A program made the position numbers and the translations under genes. Shown here in pieces: positions 9,315-17,927 of a DNA stretch of 64,000 nucleotides. The stretch is from positions 3,162,001-3,226,000 of the forward strand of contig NZ_AP024463.1 in assembly GCF_019973735.1 (NCBI RefSeq), in the 5' to 3' direction. Within the stretch, counting starts at the first letter, position 1; each line of letters opens with the position of its first letter. The notes beneath the pieces were generated by a model. The model worked only from the letters and a program-made list of their open reading frames with translations. It searched no databases and had not been told where the DNA came from. The DNA is from Arachnia rubra. Lineage in GTDB: Bacteria > Actinomycetota > Actinomycetes > Propionibacteriales > Propionibacteriaceae.

Positions 9315-9541
9315 GGTTCGCAAAACTCCTCCTGAAGGACGGTCGACGTGGCTGAAGTCTAGCGCTGCACCCCCTCGCACCTCCCAACCGGCGGAGCCGG
9401 GAAACCGGGAAGGCCACGGTGCCAGACCATCATGGTCCGGCCGGCCGGTGCGACCAAATTATTGGACGGTCCTCCTTATCAGGGCGCTTTCGTAATAGGT
9501 TTCAGGCCCTAAGTAGTTTTTATTACCCGGAGCTGGATCCA

Positions 9542-11077
9542 ATGGAAAAGCGTGCGCCCAAGCAGGAGAGCTTCAACTCCCGCAACTATTTCATCCTGGC
9601 GGCCATCGGGTCGGCCGTGGGGCTGGGCAACATCTGGCGCTTCCCCTACGTGGCCTATTCGAATGGCGGCGGGGCCTTCATCCTGCCCTACCTGATAGCG
9701 CTGCTCAGCGCGGGCATCCCGCTGCTGTTCTTCGACTACGCCATCGGGCATCGCTACCGCGGCTCGGCTCCGCTGGCGCTGCGGCGGCTCGGGAAATGGA
9801 CGGAGACACTCGGCTGGTGGCAGGTGATGGTGTGCTTCGTCATCGCCCTCTACTACGCGGCGGTCGTGGCGTGGGCCGGGATGTACACCATCTTCAGCTT
9901 CACCCAGGCCTGGGGCAGCGACCCGAAGACCTTCCTGATGCAGGACTTCCTGCACGTGGCCGAGACCCCGGGCGTCGGCTTCGACTTCGTGCCCTCGCTG
10001 GTCATCCCCATGGTCGTGGTGTGGGCGGTGACGCTGATCACCATCGCGCTGGGCGTCAACAAAGGACTGGCCATGGCCAACACCGTCTTCATGCCGCTGC
10101 TGGTGGTCATGTTCCTGATCCTGGTGGTGCAGTCGCTGTTCCTGCCCGGCGCAGCCGATGGGCTGAACGCCCTGTTCACCCCCGACTGGGGCGCCCTGGG
10201 CAACCTAGGGGTGTGGGCTGCGGCCTTCGGGCAGATCTTCTTCTCCCTGTCGGTCGGTTTCGGCATCATGACCACCTACGCCTCCTACCTGAAGCGCCGC
10301 ACCGACCTGACCGGCTCCGGGCTGGTCGTCGGCTTCGCGAACTCCGGTTTCGAGCTACTGGCCGGCATCGGCGTCTTCGCGGCTCTCGGGTTCATGGCCC
10401 AGGCCTCGGGCCTGGGGGTCAATGAGGTCGTCGACAAGGGCCTGACCCTGGCTTTCGTCGCCTTCCCGACGATCATCTCTCAGGCACCCCTCGGACCGCT
10501 GATGGGCGTGCTGTTCTTCGGCTCGCTGACGGTGGCGGGCATCACGTCGCTGCTGAGCATCGTCGAGGTCCTCGCCTCCGCGGTGCGCGACAAGCTGGGC
10601 ATCCCCAAGGTCCGGGCGACGCTAGCCATTGGCATTCCGCTGGCAATCATCTCGACCGCTCTGCTGTCCACCACCACGGCGCTGTACTTCCTGGACATCA
10701 CCGACGAGTTCGTGAACAAGTTCGGCATCCTGGCGGTCGCTTTCGCCTGCGTGATCGCGGTGGCGTGGATCGTGCGCAAACTCCCGGTGCTGAGCCGTCA
10801 CCTCGACCGGTTCTCCAGCTTCCGGACGGGTAAGGCGTGGGTGGTCTTCATCGGGGCTATCGTGCCCGTGGCGCTGGGGTCCATGCTGGTCACCGAGTTC
10901 CTCGACAAGATCGGCAAGCCCTACGAGAACTACCCGCTGTCGCTGCTGGCAGTCTTCGGCTGGGGCATGGCCGCGGTGCTGATCGTCGCGGCCGTGGTCC
11001 TCACCCTGATCCCCTGGCGGCGCAGCATCACAACCGACTTCGACGAGCACGACAACGAGCACGAGGTGTCCGAATGA
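9542..11077 (+). CDS. metP: NSS-family sodium-dependent amino acid importer (MetP-like)
   Basis: This 511-residue polytopic membrane protein belongs to the neurotransmitter:sodium symporter family. The first helix carries the sodium and substrate site pattern AAIGSAVGLGNIWRFPYVAYSNGGGAF. About 12 hydrophobic segments follow. ATG 9542 is preceded by a GGAG 8-10 bases upstream; the frame is open further 5' but without a better start. Its stop overlaps the ATG of a 44-residue MetS-like subunit. In Corynebacterium glutamicum this gene pair imports methionine and alanine, so that is the likely substrate. Confidence 0.88.
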   Translation: MEKRAPKQESFNSRNYFILAAIGSAVGLGNIWRFPYVAYSNGGGAFILPYLIALLSAGIPLLFFDYAIGHRYRGSAPLALRRLGKWTETLGWWQVMVCFVIALYYAAVVAWAGMYTIFSFTQAWGSDPKTFLMQDFLHVAETPGVGFDFVPSLVIPMVVVWAVTLITIALGVNKGLAMANTVFMPLLVVMFLILVVQSLFLPGAADGLNALFTPDWGALGNLGVWAAAFGQIFFSLSVGFGIMTTYASYLKRRTDLTGSGLVVGFANSGFELLAGIGVFAALGFMAQASGLGVNEVVDKGLTLAFVAFPTIISQAPLGPLMGVLFFGSLTVAGITSLLSIVEVLASAVRDKLGIPKVRATLAIGIPLAIISTALLSTTTALYFLDITDEFVNKFGILAVAFACVIAVAWIVRKLPVLSRHLDRFSSFRTGKAWVVFIGAIVPVALGSMLVTEFLDKIGKPYENYPLSLLAVFGWGMAAVLIVAAVVLTLIPWRRSITTDFDEHDNEHEVSE

Positions 11078-11208
11078 GCATGCCAGCCATCGTCATGATG
11101 ATCGTCGCCATCGCCGCCCTGTGGGGTGGGCTGGTGGCGGCCACTGTGAATCTGTTCCGCCGCCCCGACCTGTCGGCCCAGGACGACGAGATCTCGCAGG
11201 GCGCGTGA
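11074..11208 (+). CDS. metS: MetS-like small subunit of NSS importer
   Basis: This 44-residue protein has one transmembrane helix (IVMMIVAIAALWGGLVAATVNL) followed by a charged tail. Its ATG overlaps the stop of the NSS transporter gene (ATGA), so the two are translationally coupled. The MetS family consists of such tiny subunits encoded directly after MetP transporters and needed for transport. Length, topology and position all fit. Confidence 0.85.
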   Translation: MSMPAIVMMIVAIAALWGGLVAATVNLFRRPDLSAQDDEISQGA

Positions 11209-11248
11209 CGAAAGAGGACTACCCCCAGACTCACGTAAACTTTGGGCC

Positions 11249-13636
11249 ATGAAGACGCGGGAGCCGAAGAGCAAGGCCTACTCGATTGGGATGTTCCTGG
11301 CCATCAGTGTGCTGTGCGGGATACTTATGTCCGGGCTGGCCTTGCCGCTGGTCGCCCTCGTCGGAGGCTTCACAAAGACGGCCGCCGACTCGATGCAGTA
11401 CCTGCCGGCCGAGTTCCAGACCCCACCGCAGTCGGAACGCTCCCGCATCTTGATGTCCGACGGGTCGGAGTTGGCGACCTTCTTCGAGGAGAACCGCACC
11501 TATGTCTCCCTTGAGCAGATCTCCCCGCTGATGCAGAAGGCGCAGATCGCCATCGAGGATCACCGCTTCTACGAGCACGGCGCCATCGACATCCAGGGCC
11601 TCGGACGTGCGATCGTGCGCACCCTGTCGGGCTCCACCCAGGGCGCCTCCACCTTGACGCAGCAGTACGTGAAGCTGGTCCAGGTCGAGACGGCCAGGGA
11701 CCGCGGGGACGAGGCGGGCGTGCAGGCAGCGCAGGCGGTCAGCATCGAGCGAAAGATCCGCGAGATGCGCTATGCCATGGCGGTCGAGGAACGGTTCAGC
11801 AAGAACGAGATCCTGGAGCGCTACCTGAACATCGCCTACTACGGCGACGGCGCCTACGGGGTGGAGGCCGCCGCGCACCACTACTGGGGCATCAGCGCCA
11901 AGGACCTGAGCCTCGCCCAGGCCGCGATGCTGGCGGGCATCGTCCAGAACCCCGTCGCCTATAACCCGGTGAAGTTCCCCGAGAAGGCCATCGAGCGCCG
12001 CAACCAGGTGCTGCGGCGGATGGCCTCCGCCGAGGTGGGCGCGGTCACGAAGGAGGAGGCCGACGCCGCCATCCAGGAGGGCTTCGACGCCTCCAACGTG
12101 CAGGCCACCCCGAACGGTTGCACCGCCTCCCAGTTCCCGGTCCTCTGCGACTACGTGGTGCGCACCCTGGTCTCCGACCAGATGGCATCGCTGGGGTCCA
12201 CCACCGAGGAGCGAACGAACCGGCTGAAGCGCGGCGGCCTGACCATCAACACCCTCATCGACCCAAAGGCGCAGCAGGCCGCGGAGGACGCGGTCGCGAA
12301 GACCGTCGGCCCCACCGACCCGGTCTGGGGTGGTTCGGTGCTGATTCAGCCGAGCAGCGGGCTGATCGTCGCCATGGCGCAGAGCCGCACCAAGCTGGGC
12401 AGCGGCGAGGGCGAGACCTGGCAGAACGTCAACGTGTCCACGCAGTACGGCGGCATCGAGGGCTTCCAGGCTGGCTCGACGTTCAAGCCGTTCGTGATGG
12501 CGGCTGCCCTGAAGGACGGGGTGGGGACGAACACCACCTTCAACTCCCCGAAGCAGATGCAAGTCAAGGGGATGAAGTTCAAGAACTGTGAGGGCACGTT
12601 CACGTCAGGCTCGTGGGATCCGAAGAACTACGACGGGGACTACGGCACCATCGACATGCTGAAGGCAGCCCAGAAATCGGTGAACACCTATTTCATCCAG
12701 CTGGAGGCCAAGGTGGGCATCTGCGCCTCCATCGACATGGCCCAGCAGCTCGGGGTGAAGCTCGCTGACGGGACCGACATGCGCAGCATGGCGAGCTACC
12801 CATCGTGGGTGCTGGGCACCTCCTACGTGACGCCGCTGTCGATGGCCGAGGCCTATGCCACCTTCGCGAACCGCGGCACGCACTGCAACCCGATCATCCT
12901 TGAGAGCGTCCAGGCCAAGGACGGCAACAAGATCGAGGTGCCGTCGGCCGACTGCAAGCAGGTGCTCGACCCCGAGGTAGCCGACGGCGTCAACTACGTC
13001 CTGTCGACGGTGATGACCCAGGGGACCGGCCAGCCGGCGCAGCTGGCGGACCGCAGGCCCACGGCGGGCAAGACCGGCACCACCGACGACGCCATGTCGG
13101 TGTGGTTCGCCGGGTACACCCCCGACATGGCGGGCATCTCCTTCATCGCCGTCGACAACATCAACTCGTACTATGAGAACCACAGGAAGAGCCTGGACGG
13201 GCAGCGGATGTCGACCGGCAGAGTCCTGCGGGGTTCAGGCGGCGAGGACGCGGGCACCATCTGGCGCACCGCGATGGGCGCCGCGCTCCAGGGTAAACCG
13301 GCAACGGAATTCGGCGCCCCGAGCCAGCGGGTGCGGGAAGGCGACAAGGTGCAGGTGCCCAACGTCACGGGCATGGAGTATGACCAGGCGAAGCAGACCC
13401 TGGAGGATGCCGGCTTCACCACCGCCGACCAGCCGGTCTACAGCGCCTCCCCGGCGGGGACCTACCTGAAGAAGATCAGCCCGTCGGGGACTGCGCCGAA
13501 ATCCTCGACCATCTACATGTACGTCTCCCAGGGTCCGCAGCCGACGACCCCGCCAACGGTCGTGCCGCCGAGCGCGGCCCCGTCCGATCCAGGAGCCCAG
13601 CCGCCCGCCCCAGCTCCCACGGATGGTGAACGTTGA
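11249..13636 (+). CDS. Class A penicillin-binding protein with PASTA domain (PonA2-like)
   Basis: This 795-residue bifunctional peptidoglycan synthase has one N-terminal membrane anchor (residues 13-35). The GT51 glycosyltransferase domain carries EDHRFYEHGAID (catalytic Glu about 102) and STLTQQYVKL (about 134). The transpeptidase domain has STFK (Ser about 410), SVN (about 480) and KTGTT (about 607). A single PASTA repeat follows (about 700-765), then a Pro-rich tail. It polymerises and cross-links peptidoglycan outside the membrane. ATG 11249 lacks a Shine-Dalgarno, but TAAACT lies 7 nt upstream, suggesting a leaderless transcript. Its stop overlaps the TTG start of the phosphoesterase gene, a pairing also common in mycobacteria. 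Confidence 0.93.
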   Translation: MKTREPKSKAYSIGMFLAISVLCGILMSGLALPLVALVGGFTKTAADSMQYLPAEFQTPPQSERSRILMSDGSELATFFEENRTYVSLEQISPLMQKAQIAIEDHRFYEHGAIDIQGLGRAIVRTLSGSTQGASTLTQQYVKLVQVETARDRGDEAGVQAAQAVSIERKIREMRYAMAVEERFSKNEILERYLNIAYYGDGAYGVEAAAHHYWGISAKDLSLAQAAMLAGIVQNPVAYNPVKFPEKAIERRNQVLRRMASAEVGAVTKEEADAAIQEGFDASNVQATPNGCTASQFPVLCDYVVRTLVSDQMASLGSTTEERTNRLKRGGLTINTLIDPKAQQAAEDAVAKTVGPTDPVWGGSVLIQPSSGLIVAMAQSRTKLGSGEGETWQNVNVSTQYGGIEGFQAGSTFKPFVMAAALKDGVGTNTTFNSPKQMQVKGMKFKNCEGTFTSGSWDPKNYDGDYGTIDMLKAAQKSVNTYFIQLEAKVGICASIDMAQQLGVKLADGTDMRSMASYPSWVLGTSYVTPLSMAEAYATFANRGTHCNPIILESVQAKDGNKIEVPSADCKQVLDPEVADGVNYVLSTVMTQGTGQPAQLADRRPTAGKTGTTDDAMSVWFAGYTPDMAGISFIAVDNINSYYENHRKSLDGQRMSTGRVLRGSGGEDAGTIWRTAMGAALQGKPATEFGAPSQRVREGDKVQVPNVTGMEYDQAKQTLEDAGFTTADQPVYSASPAGTYLKKISPSGTAPKSSTIYMYVSQGPQPTTPPTVVPPSAAPSDPGAQPPAPAPTDGER

Positions 13637-14547
13637 TCCCCCCTTTCCGGGTGGCGAAGGGGCTCGCCGCAATCGCGGCGGGCTGCTTCGCTTGGGGGCT
13701 GGTGGAGGCCACGCGATTCCAGGTGCGTCACGTCACGGTGCCGGTGCTGCCCGCGGGTGGCTCTGAGCTGCGGGTGCTGCATCTCAGCGACGTGCACCTG
13801 CTGCCCAGCCAGCAGCTGAAGCTGAACTTCCTGCGGTCGCTGGCGGAGTTGAAACCCGACCTGGTGATCAACACCGGCGACAACATCGCCAGCGACACCG
13901 CCATCGTGCCGCTGATGTCGGCGCTGGGCCGGCTGCAGGACGTGCCGGGCGGGTTCGTGTTCGGCTCCAACGACTACCACCGGCCGGAGTTCAAGAACCC
14001 GTTGCGCTACGTCACGCGGGGGCGCTCCGAGGCTTCGGAGGCACCGGAACCTCTGGCGACGGAGCAGCTGCGGGCAGCGCTGACCCGCAGCGGCGCGTGG
14101 CATGACCTGAACGACCGGCGCGCCATCGTCGAGGCCGGCGGGTATCGCATCGAGATGCGCGGCACCGACGACGCCCACCACGACCTGGACCACTACCCCG
14201 CTGTCGCTGGACCGCCCAGCAGCGGCGTGGACCTCAGCCTCGGCGTCACCCACGCCCCCTACCGCCGCATCCTGGATGTGATGACGGCCGACGGCGTGGA
14301 GCTGATCCTCGCGGGCCACACCCACGGCGGCCAGGTCTGCGTGCCGGGTTTCGGGGCGCTGACCACCAACTGCGACCTCCCAGCCGACCGCGTCAAGGGG
14401 CTGTCCGAGCACCACACCGAGGGACACCACGCCTGGCTGCACGTCTCCGCTGGGATCGGCACCTCGCCTTTCGCGCCGTACCGTTTCGCCTGCCCCCCGG
14501 AGGTCACGCTGCTGACCCTGGTCGGGGCTCAGGGGTCCGGCAGCTGA
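13633..14547 (+). CDS. Membrane-anchored metallophosphoesterase
   Basis: This 304-residue protein starts at TTG 13633, overlapping the PBP stop codon (TTGA). An N-terminal hydrophobic segment (residues 8-25) suggests a membrane anchor. The binuclear metal site is complete: DVH (about residue 53), GDN (about 79), GSND in place of the usual GNHE (about 113), and GHTHGGQ (about 231). It belongs to the calcineurin-like phosphoesterases related to YkuE, which hydrolyse a phosphoester at the membrane. The substrate is unknown. Coupling to the PBP implies an envelope role. Confidence 0.88.
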   Translation: MIPPFRVAKGLAAIAAGCFAWGLVEATRFQVRHVTVPVLPAGGSELRVLHLSDVHLLPSQQLKLNFLRSLAELKPDLVINTGDNIASDTAIVPLMSALGRLQDVPGGFVFGSNDYHRPEFKNPLRYVTRGRSEASEAPEPLATEQLRAALTRSGAWHDLNDRRAIVEAGGYRIEMRGTDDAHHDLDHYPAVAGPPSSGVDLSLGVTHAPYRRILDVMTADGVELILAGHTHGGQVCVPGFGALTTNCDLPADRVKGLSEHHTEGHHAWLHVSAGIGTSPFAPYRFACPPEVTLLTLVGAQGSGS

Positions 14548-14666
14548 GATCCCATCGGTAGCCGCCGCAACGCACCCTTCGACAAAAATCAGGCATGACG
14601 GCTCTTTTTTATCCATTTTCGGGAGAATTTCTTCCAAAACAGCCCTAGTTCGCATACTGTTGGTGC

Positions 14667-15968
14667 ATGCTGTTGTCGTTCACCGTCGAAAATTTCCGCT
14701 CTTTCGCAGAGCCTGCCACGCTGGCGATGACGCATCTGAAGACCGTGACGCCCCGGGCAGGCACATCCTGGGAGGATGCGACCGAGCGTGTCGCCGCGAT
14801 CTACGGCGCCAATGCCTCTGGCAAGACGAACCTGCTGGATGCGATCTGCATGCTCTCGCTGGCATTGCGCTCACCCGGCGTCCCGTCGCTGTGGCAGCCG
14901 AACGCCGCCAGCTCAAAACAGCCTGTCACCTACTCCATCGACTTCCTGGCGGACGGGATCCGCCACAGCTATGAGCTGGAGGTTCTGGACTGGGGGATCG
15001 GCCGTGAGGTCCTCTACTCCTACCCAAAGGGCAGCCGACGCTTGGTCTTCGCGCGCACACAGCAGGAAGGCGAAGAGGCGGGCAAGCTTGAGAAGGGGGC
15101 ATCCCTGACGGGCCCCACCGCATCGGTGTGGCGCATCACCAAACCCCGCGCGCTTTTTCTGGCCACCGCTCGCAAGTATGGCCACGATGTCCTGGCACCG
15201 GTCGCCAACGCCCTGGCTGCCAGCGTCGGCATGGATTTCATCGCCTTTCGCGACCGCCAGGACGAAGATGTGCTCCGTCGCGCCCTGTACGAGATGCTGG
15301 AGGACCCAAGCCAGGCGGACCTCATCTCAGCGCTCTTGCGCGCCGCCGATGTGGGAATCCAAGGCATTGCGATCGAGGCCGAGGAGGTGCCATCTGAGGT
15401 CATGCAGACAGTCCGCCGCCTCATCGAGGCCTTCCGAGAGGATGATGAGCCGCTGCCAGAACTGCCGCCCAGCACACGCGACGTGGTCACCTTCAGCCAC
15501 GAGGGCGAGGACGGAAAGACATTCTCGCTACCCATCCGCCGCGAGAGCGCCGGGACGATTACCTGGCTCACCACAGCCTGGCACGCGCTCAATGTGCTAC
15601 GCCACGGGACGTTGCTGTTGGTTGACGAGCTGGACGCTAGCCTCCACCCGGGATTGGCACGCTATCTCGTCCAGCTTTTCCTGGACCCCCAGATGAATCC
15701 TCACGGTGCGCAGCTGATCTTCACCACTCACGATGTCTCGCTGCTCGGCAACTCCCCCACCCGGCTGCTGGAGCCCCGCCAGGTCTGGTTCACCGAGAAG
15801 GACCGCTCGGGCCGCTCGGAGCTGTTCTGCCTGGATGATTTCGATAACCGCGCCCAGAACAACAATGAGCTGCGCTATTTGGCGGGCAAGTTCGGCGCCA
15901 TCCCAGTCATCGATGAAGTTCCGCTCCTCAACTTCATCGAATCCAACCTTGTAGCAGCCAATGCCTAA
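14667..15968 (+). CDS. RloA/AbiLi-type AAA ATPase
   Basis: This 433-residue ATPase of the ABC/SMC-like AAA_21 group has an N-terminal MLLSFTVENFRSF strand pair, a Walker A GANASGKT (residues 50-57) and a late Walker B with D-loop TLLLVDELDASLHPGL (about 312-327). An H-loop TTHD follows. That arrangement is typical of the ATPase in RloAB/AbiL abortive-infection systems. A TACT-type box 8 nt before ATG suggests leaderless expression. The gene that should follow, RloB, begins inside its stop region but breaks after 26 codons, so the defence function is probably lost or changed. Confidence 0.85.
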   Translation: MLLSFTVENFRSFAEPATLAMTHLKTVTPRAGTSWEDATERVAAIYGANASGKTNLLDAICMLSLALRSPGVPSLWQPNAASSKQPVTYSIDFLADGIRHSYELEVLDWGIGREVLYSYPKGSRRLVFARTQQEGEEAGKLEKGASLTGPTASVWRITKPRALFLATARKYGHDVLAPVANALAASVGMDFIAFRDRQDEDVLRRALYEMLEDPSQADLISALLRAADVGIQGIAIEAEEVPSEVMQTVRRLIEAFREDDEPLPELPPSTRDVVTFSHEGEDGKTFSLPIRRESAGTITWLTTAWHALNVLRHGTLLLVDELDASLHPGLARYLVQLFLDPQMNPHGAQLIFTTHDVSLLGNSPTRLLEPRQVWFTEKDRSGRSELFCLDDFDNRAQNNNELRYLAGKFGAIPVIDEVPLLNFIESNLVAANA

Positions 15969-16041
15969 AAACCGCAAACAGCGGTCCACAAAAAAGACCG
16001 TGCTGATCGCCACCAATGGCCTGGTGACTGAACGCACCTAA
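15961..16041 (+). pseudogene. Truncated RloB-like remnant (26 codons)
   Basis: ATG 15961 overlaps the end of the RloA-like gene. The encoded start MPKNRKQRSTKKTVLIATNG followed by LVTERT matches the usual RloB opening (basic stretch, then a strand and an acidic TExTE-type motif). The motif Glu of the expected GE is Asn-Gly here, and the frame meets TAA at 16039-16041. Complete RloB proteins are about 200 residues. No continuation is visible in the roughly 170 bases before the next gene, so this is a deletion remnant. Confidence 0.65.
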
Positions 16042-16211
16042 GAGTGAAATGCAATTCCTATTGAGGATCTGCCGCCATCTCCTGGAAGCGGGATGCCCCA
16101 CCTTGTGAAATCACTCGGCCTGATCTAGCAGGTCTCCGACAAGACGTGGATTGCTGGCATCATTCACCTCGTGGCTGTGATGGCAATGCACTTCAATAGC
16201 ACCGGGGTTGA
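16042..16211. other. Lower-GC gap after the RloB remnant
   Basis: These bases hold no complete gene. On the minus strand a GTG overlapping the neighbouring gene's stop opens about 34 codons (HHSHEVNDASNPRLVGD region) that match nothing recognised. The stretch is probably scar sequence from the deletion that removed most of RloB. Confidence 0.4.
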
Positions 16212-16664
16212 TCACTCGTAGATGAACGCGCCTTGAGGTGTGAAGAAGGTCAGGAGGATCAGGTCTGAGCCGCCGACTATCTCGCCGACGCAGCCGCCTG
16301 GCAGCCGCCAGGTGAGGGTGGGGTCCTCATTCAGGTCGACGTGGAACGGCCTGCCCCATGCCTGGGTGCCGGCGGCCTCGTAGGAGGCGAACAGGTCGTT
16401 CAGCCTGGCGGTGTTCTCCGCGGACTCGGTCTCGGGCGTGAATAGGGGGAAGGAGATGTTGTGGATGCCGCCCGACTTGCCGCCGAACAGCACCACCCGC
16501 CTGGATCCGGCCGGGAAATCGACTATGAACTCCCAGGGCCTGTCGGTCGGCAACCATCCGAGCCCAGCCGCCGCGTCCCGGAACCCGTCGAGGTCAAGCG
16601 GCCAGGACAACCCGGCTAGCTGATCAGCCCACGCCACGAAGTCTTCAGCACTCAGCGGGTTCAT
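16212..16664 (-). CDS. Hypothetical protein (DUF6301-like guess)
   Basis: This is a 150-residue cytoplasmic protein starting at ATG 16664, with GGAGGGG 5-10 bases upstream. It is Trp- and Phe-rich, with segments WADQLAGLSWPLDLDGF, LFGGKSGGIHNISFPLF and TWRLPGGCVGEIV. Composition and length resemble small actinobacterial proteins sometimes grouped as DUF6301 and linked to immunity-like roles. That match is from memory and weak. It stands alone, divergent from the scramblase-like gene, and no function can be stated. Confidence 0.65.
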   Translation of the reverse strand: MNPLSAEDFVAWADQLAGLSWPLDLDGFRDAAAGLGWLPTDRPWEFIVDFPAGSRRVVLFGGKSGGIHNISFPLFTPETESAENTARLNDLFASYEAAGTQAWGRPFHVDLNEDPTLTWRLPGGCVGEIVGGSDLILLTFFTPQGAFIYE

Positions 16665-16748
16665 GACCCCTCCTTGGGACCGGACAGCCAACCACGACGC
16701 CCCCTGCGCCACTGTATCTTGACCAGGGCGTGTCCTTACACTGGTTAC

Positions 16749-17339
16749 ATGGTCAAGTCGACGTCTCTCTTGAATCATGATCTCCTCGTCGTCCAGCAGA
16801 CCCGCGCCGGTGCCTCCACCGAATTCAACATCGAGGATGCCCAGGGAGCGCTGATCGGCCTGATCAGCTGCACGCAGAAGAGTGGTGTCCGCCAGTTCTT
16901 CGGAGGTGCCCGGGAGTTCGACCTGCTGGAGGCCGACGGTACCCGTCTGGCACATCTCAGCGACGACCGAAAGATCTGGCGGGACACCTATACGCTGCTG
17001 CGGGCGGACGGCTCCCAGCTGGCGACCGTGAGCAAGCAGGCAAAACTCTTCTCCCGCCGGATCACCACCACGCTCACCACCGGAGAGGAACTCCTGGTGG
17101 AGAGCAAGGGCAGCTTCTCCGATCGTGAGCTCAATATCACCAGCAACCGCAGCGGGAACGTCGTCGCCCAGGCCAGCCGGGAGCGAGTCGGCTTCGCCGA
17201 GGCTCTTCGCGGACATGACCGCTACGTCCTCCACGTCCCATCGCTCTCCCCAGAGCTGCGACTGGCCATCCTTGGAACGGTGGTGGCGCTGGACATGATG
17301 CGAGCCAAGGAAGAGGCAGCAGCAGCGAGCAGCAACTGA
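16749..17339 (+). CDS. LURP-one/scramblase-like protein
   Basis: This is a 196-residue protein from ATG 16749. The sequence is rich in short beta strands with repeated polar turns (DAQGALIGLIS, LEADGTRLAHLSDD, LRADGSQLATVSKQ). That pattern is typical of the tubby-like 12-stranded barrel of LURP-one-related and phospholipid-scramblase-like proteins. The C-terminal helix (LAILGTVVALDMM) fits the buried helix of that fold. TACACT lies 6 nt before the start, so the mRNA may be leaderless. Bacterial members have no settled function. The call is based on fold pattern only. Confidence 0.65.
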   Translation: MVKSTSLLNHDLLVVQQTRAGASTEFNIEDAQGALIGLISCTQKSGVRQFFGGAREFDLLEADGTRLAHLSDDRKIWRDTYTLLRADGSQLATVSKQAKLFSRRITTTLTTGEELLVESKGSFSDRELNITSNRSGNVVAQASRERVGFAEALRGHDRYVLHVPSLSPELRLAILGTVVALDMMRAKEEAAAASSN

Positions 17340-17437
17340 CAGCTGGCCTTTCAGCCACCATGGGAAGACGGGGCCGCGGAGGTCCTGTCAGTGGACACCG
17401 GCCGGAACTTTGGCCGGAAACGGTGGATACTGGGACA

Positions 17438-17827
17438 GTGAGTGATCCGACTAACATCTGCCCCTGCGATACCGGCCGCCCCTACGAGACGTGTTGCGGT
17501 CCGATCCATGAGGGCCGGCCTGCGGCAACCGCGGTCGCACTGATGCGATCACGGTACAGCGCCTACGCACTCGGCCTGACGGACTACCTGCTGGAGACCT
17601 GGCATCCGAACACCCGACCCGAGACGATCGATCCTGAACCCGACTTGCGATGGACCGGCCTGATCATCGAGCACAGCGGAGCCGGCAAAGCCTGGGACGA
17701 CGAGGGCATGGTCTCGTTCTCCGCCAAATGGCGGGAGGACGGCCAGATCGGCGTGATGCGTGAGGTCAGCTCCTTCCTGCGGGTCGACGGCCGCTGGTTC
17801 TACGTCAACGGCATACCCCACACCTGA
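17438..17827 (+). CDS. YchJ/UPF0225 family protein with SEC-C-like motif
   Basis: This 129-residue protein is called from GTG 17438, the first start that leaves the metal-binding motif near the N terminus. It carries NICPCDTGRPYETCCGPIHEG, the zinc-binding SEC-C-type cluster, then ATAVALMRSRYSAYALGLTDYLLETWHP, the YchJ family hallmark. The rest is an NTF2-like alpha+beta domain. The molecular role is unknown. An upstream GATACT box lies 6 nt before GTG. The frame is open further 5' but looks non-coding there. Confidence 0.88.
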   Translation: MSDPTNICPCDTGRPYETCCGPIHEGRPAATAVALMRSRYSAYALGLTDYLLETWHPNTRPETIDPEPDLRWTGLIIEHSGAGKAWDDEGMVSFSAKWREDGQIGVMREVSSFLRVDGRWFYVNGIPHT

Positions 17828-17905
17828 GATCCCCTTCCCCGCCGGCACCCCACCGATGGGCGGCCCGCCACAGCACCCCCAGGGGAAGACGAGCCTTTGA
17901 CGGAT

Positions 17906-17923
17906 CCCGCCGATGAGGGCGGG
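17906..17923. terminator. Short GC-rich hairpin between convergent genes
   Basis: An inverted repeat CCCGCC/GGCGGG with a 6-nt loop lies between the end of the YchJ gene and the stop of the HEAT-like gene. It could stop transcription in one or both directions, but the stem is short and has no clear U tract. Confidence 0.35.
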
Positions 17924-17927
17924 GCCT

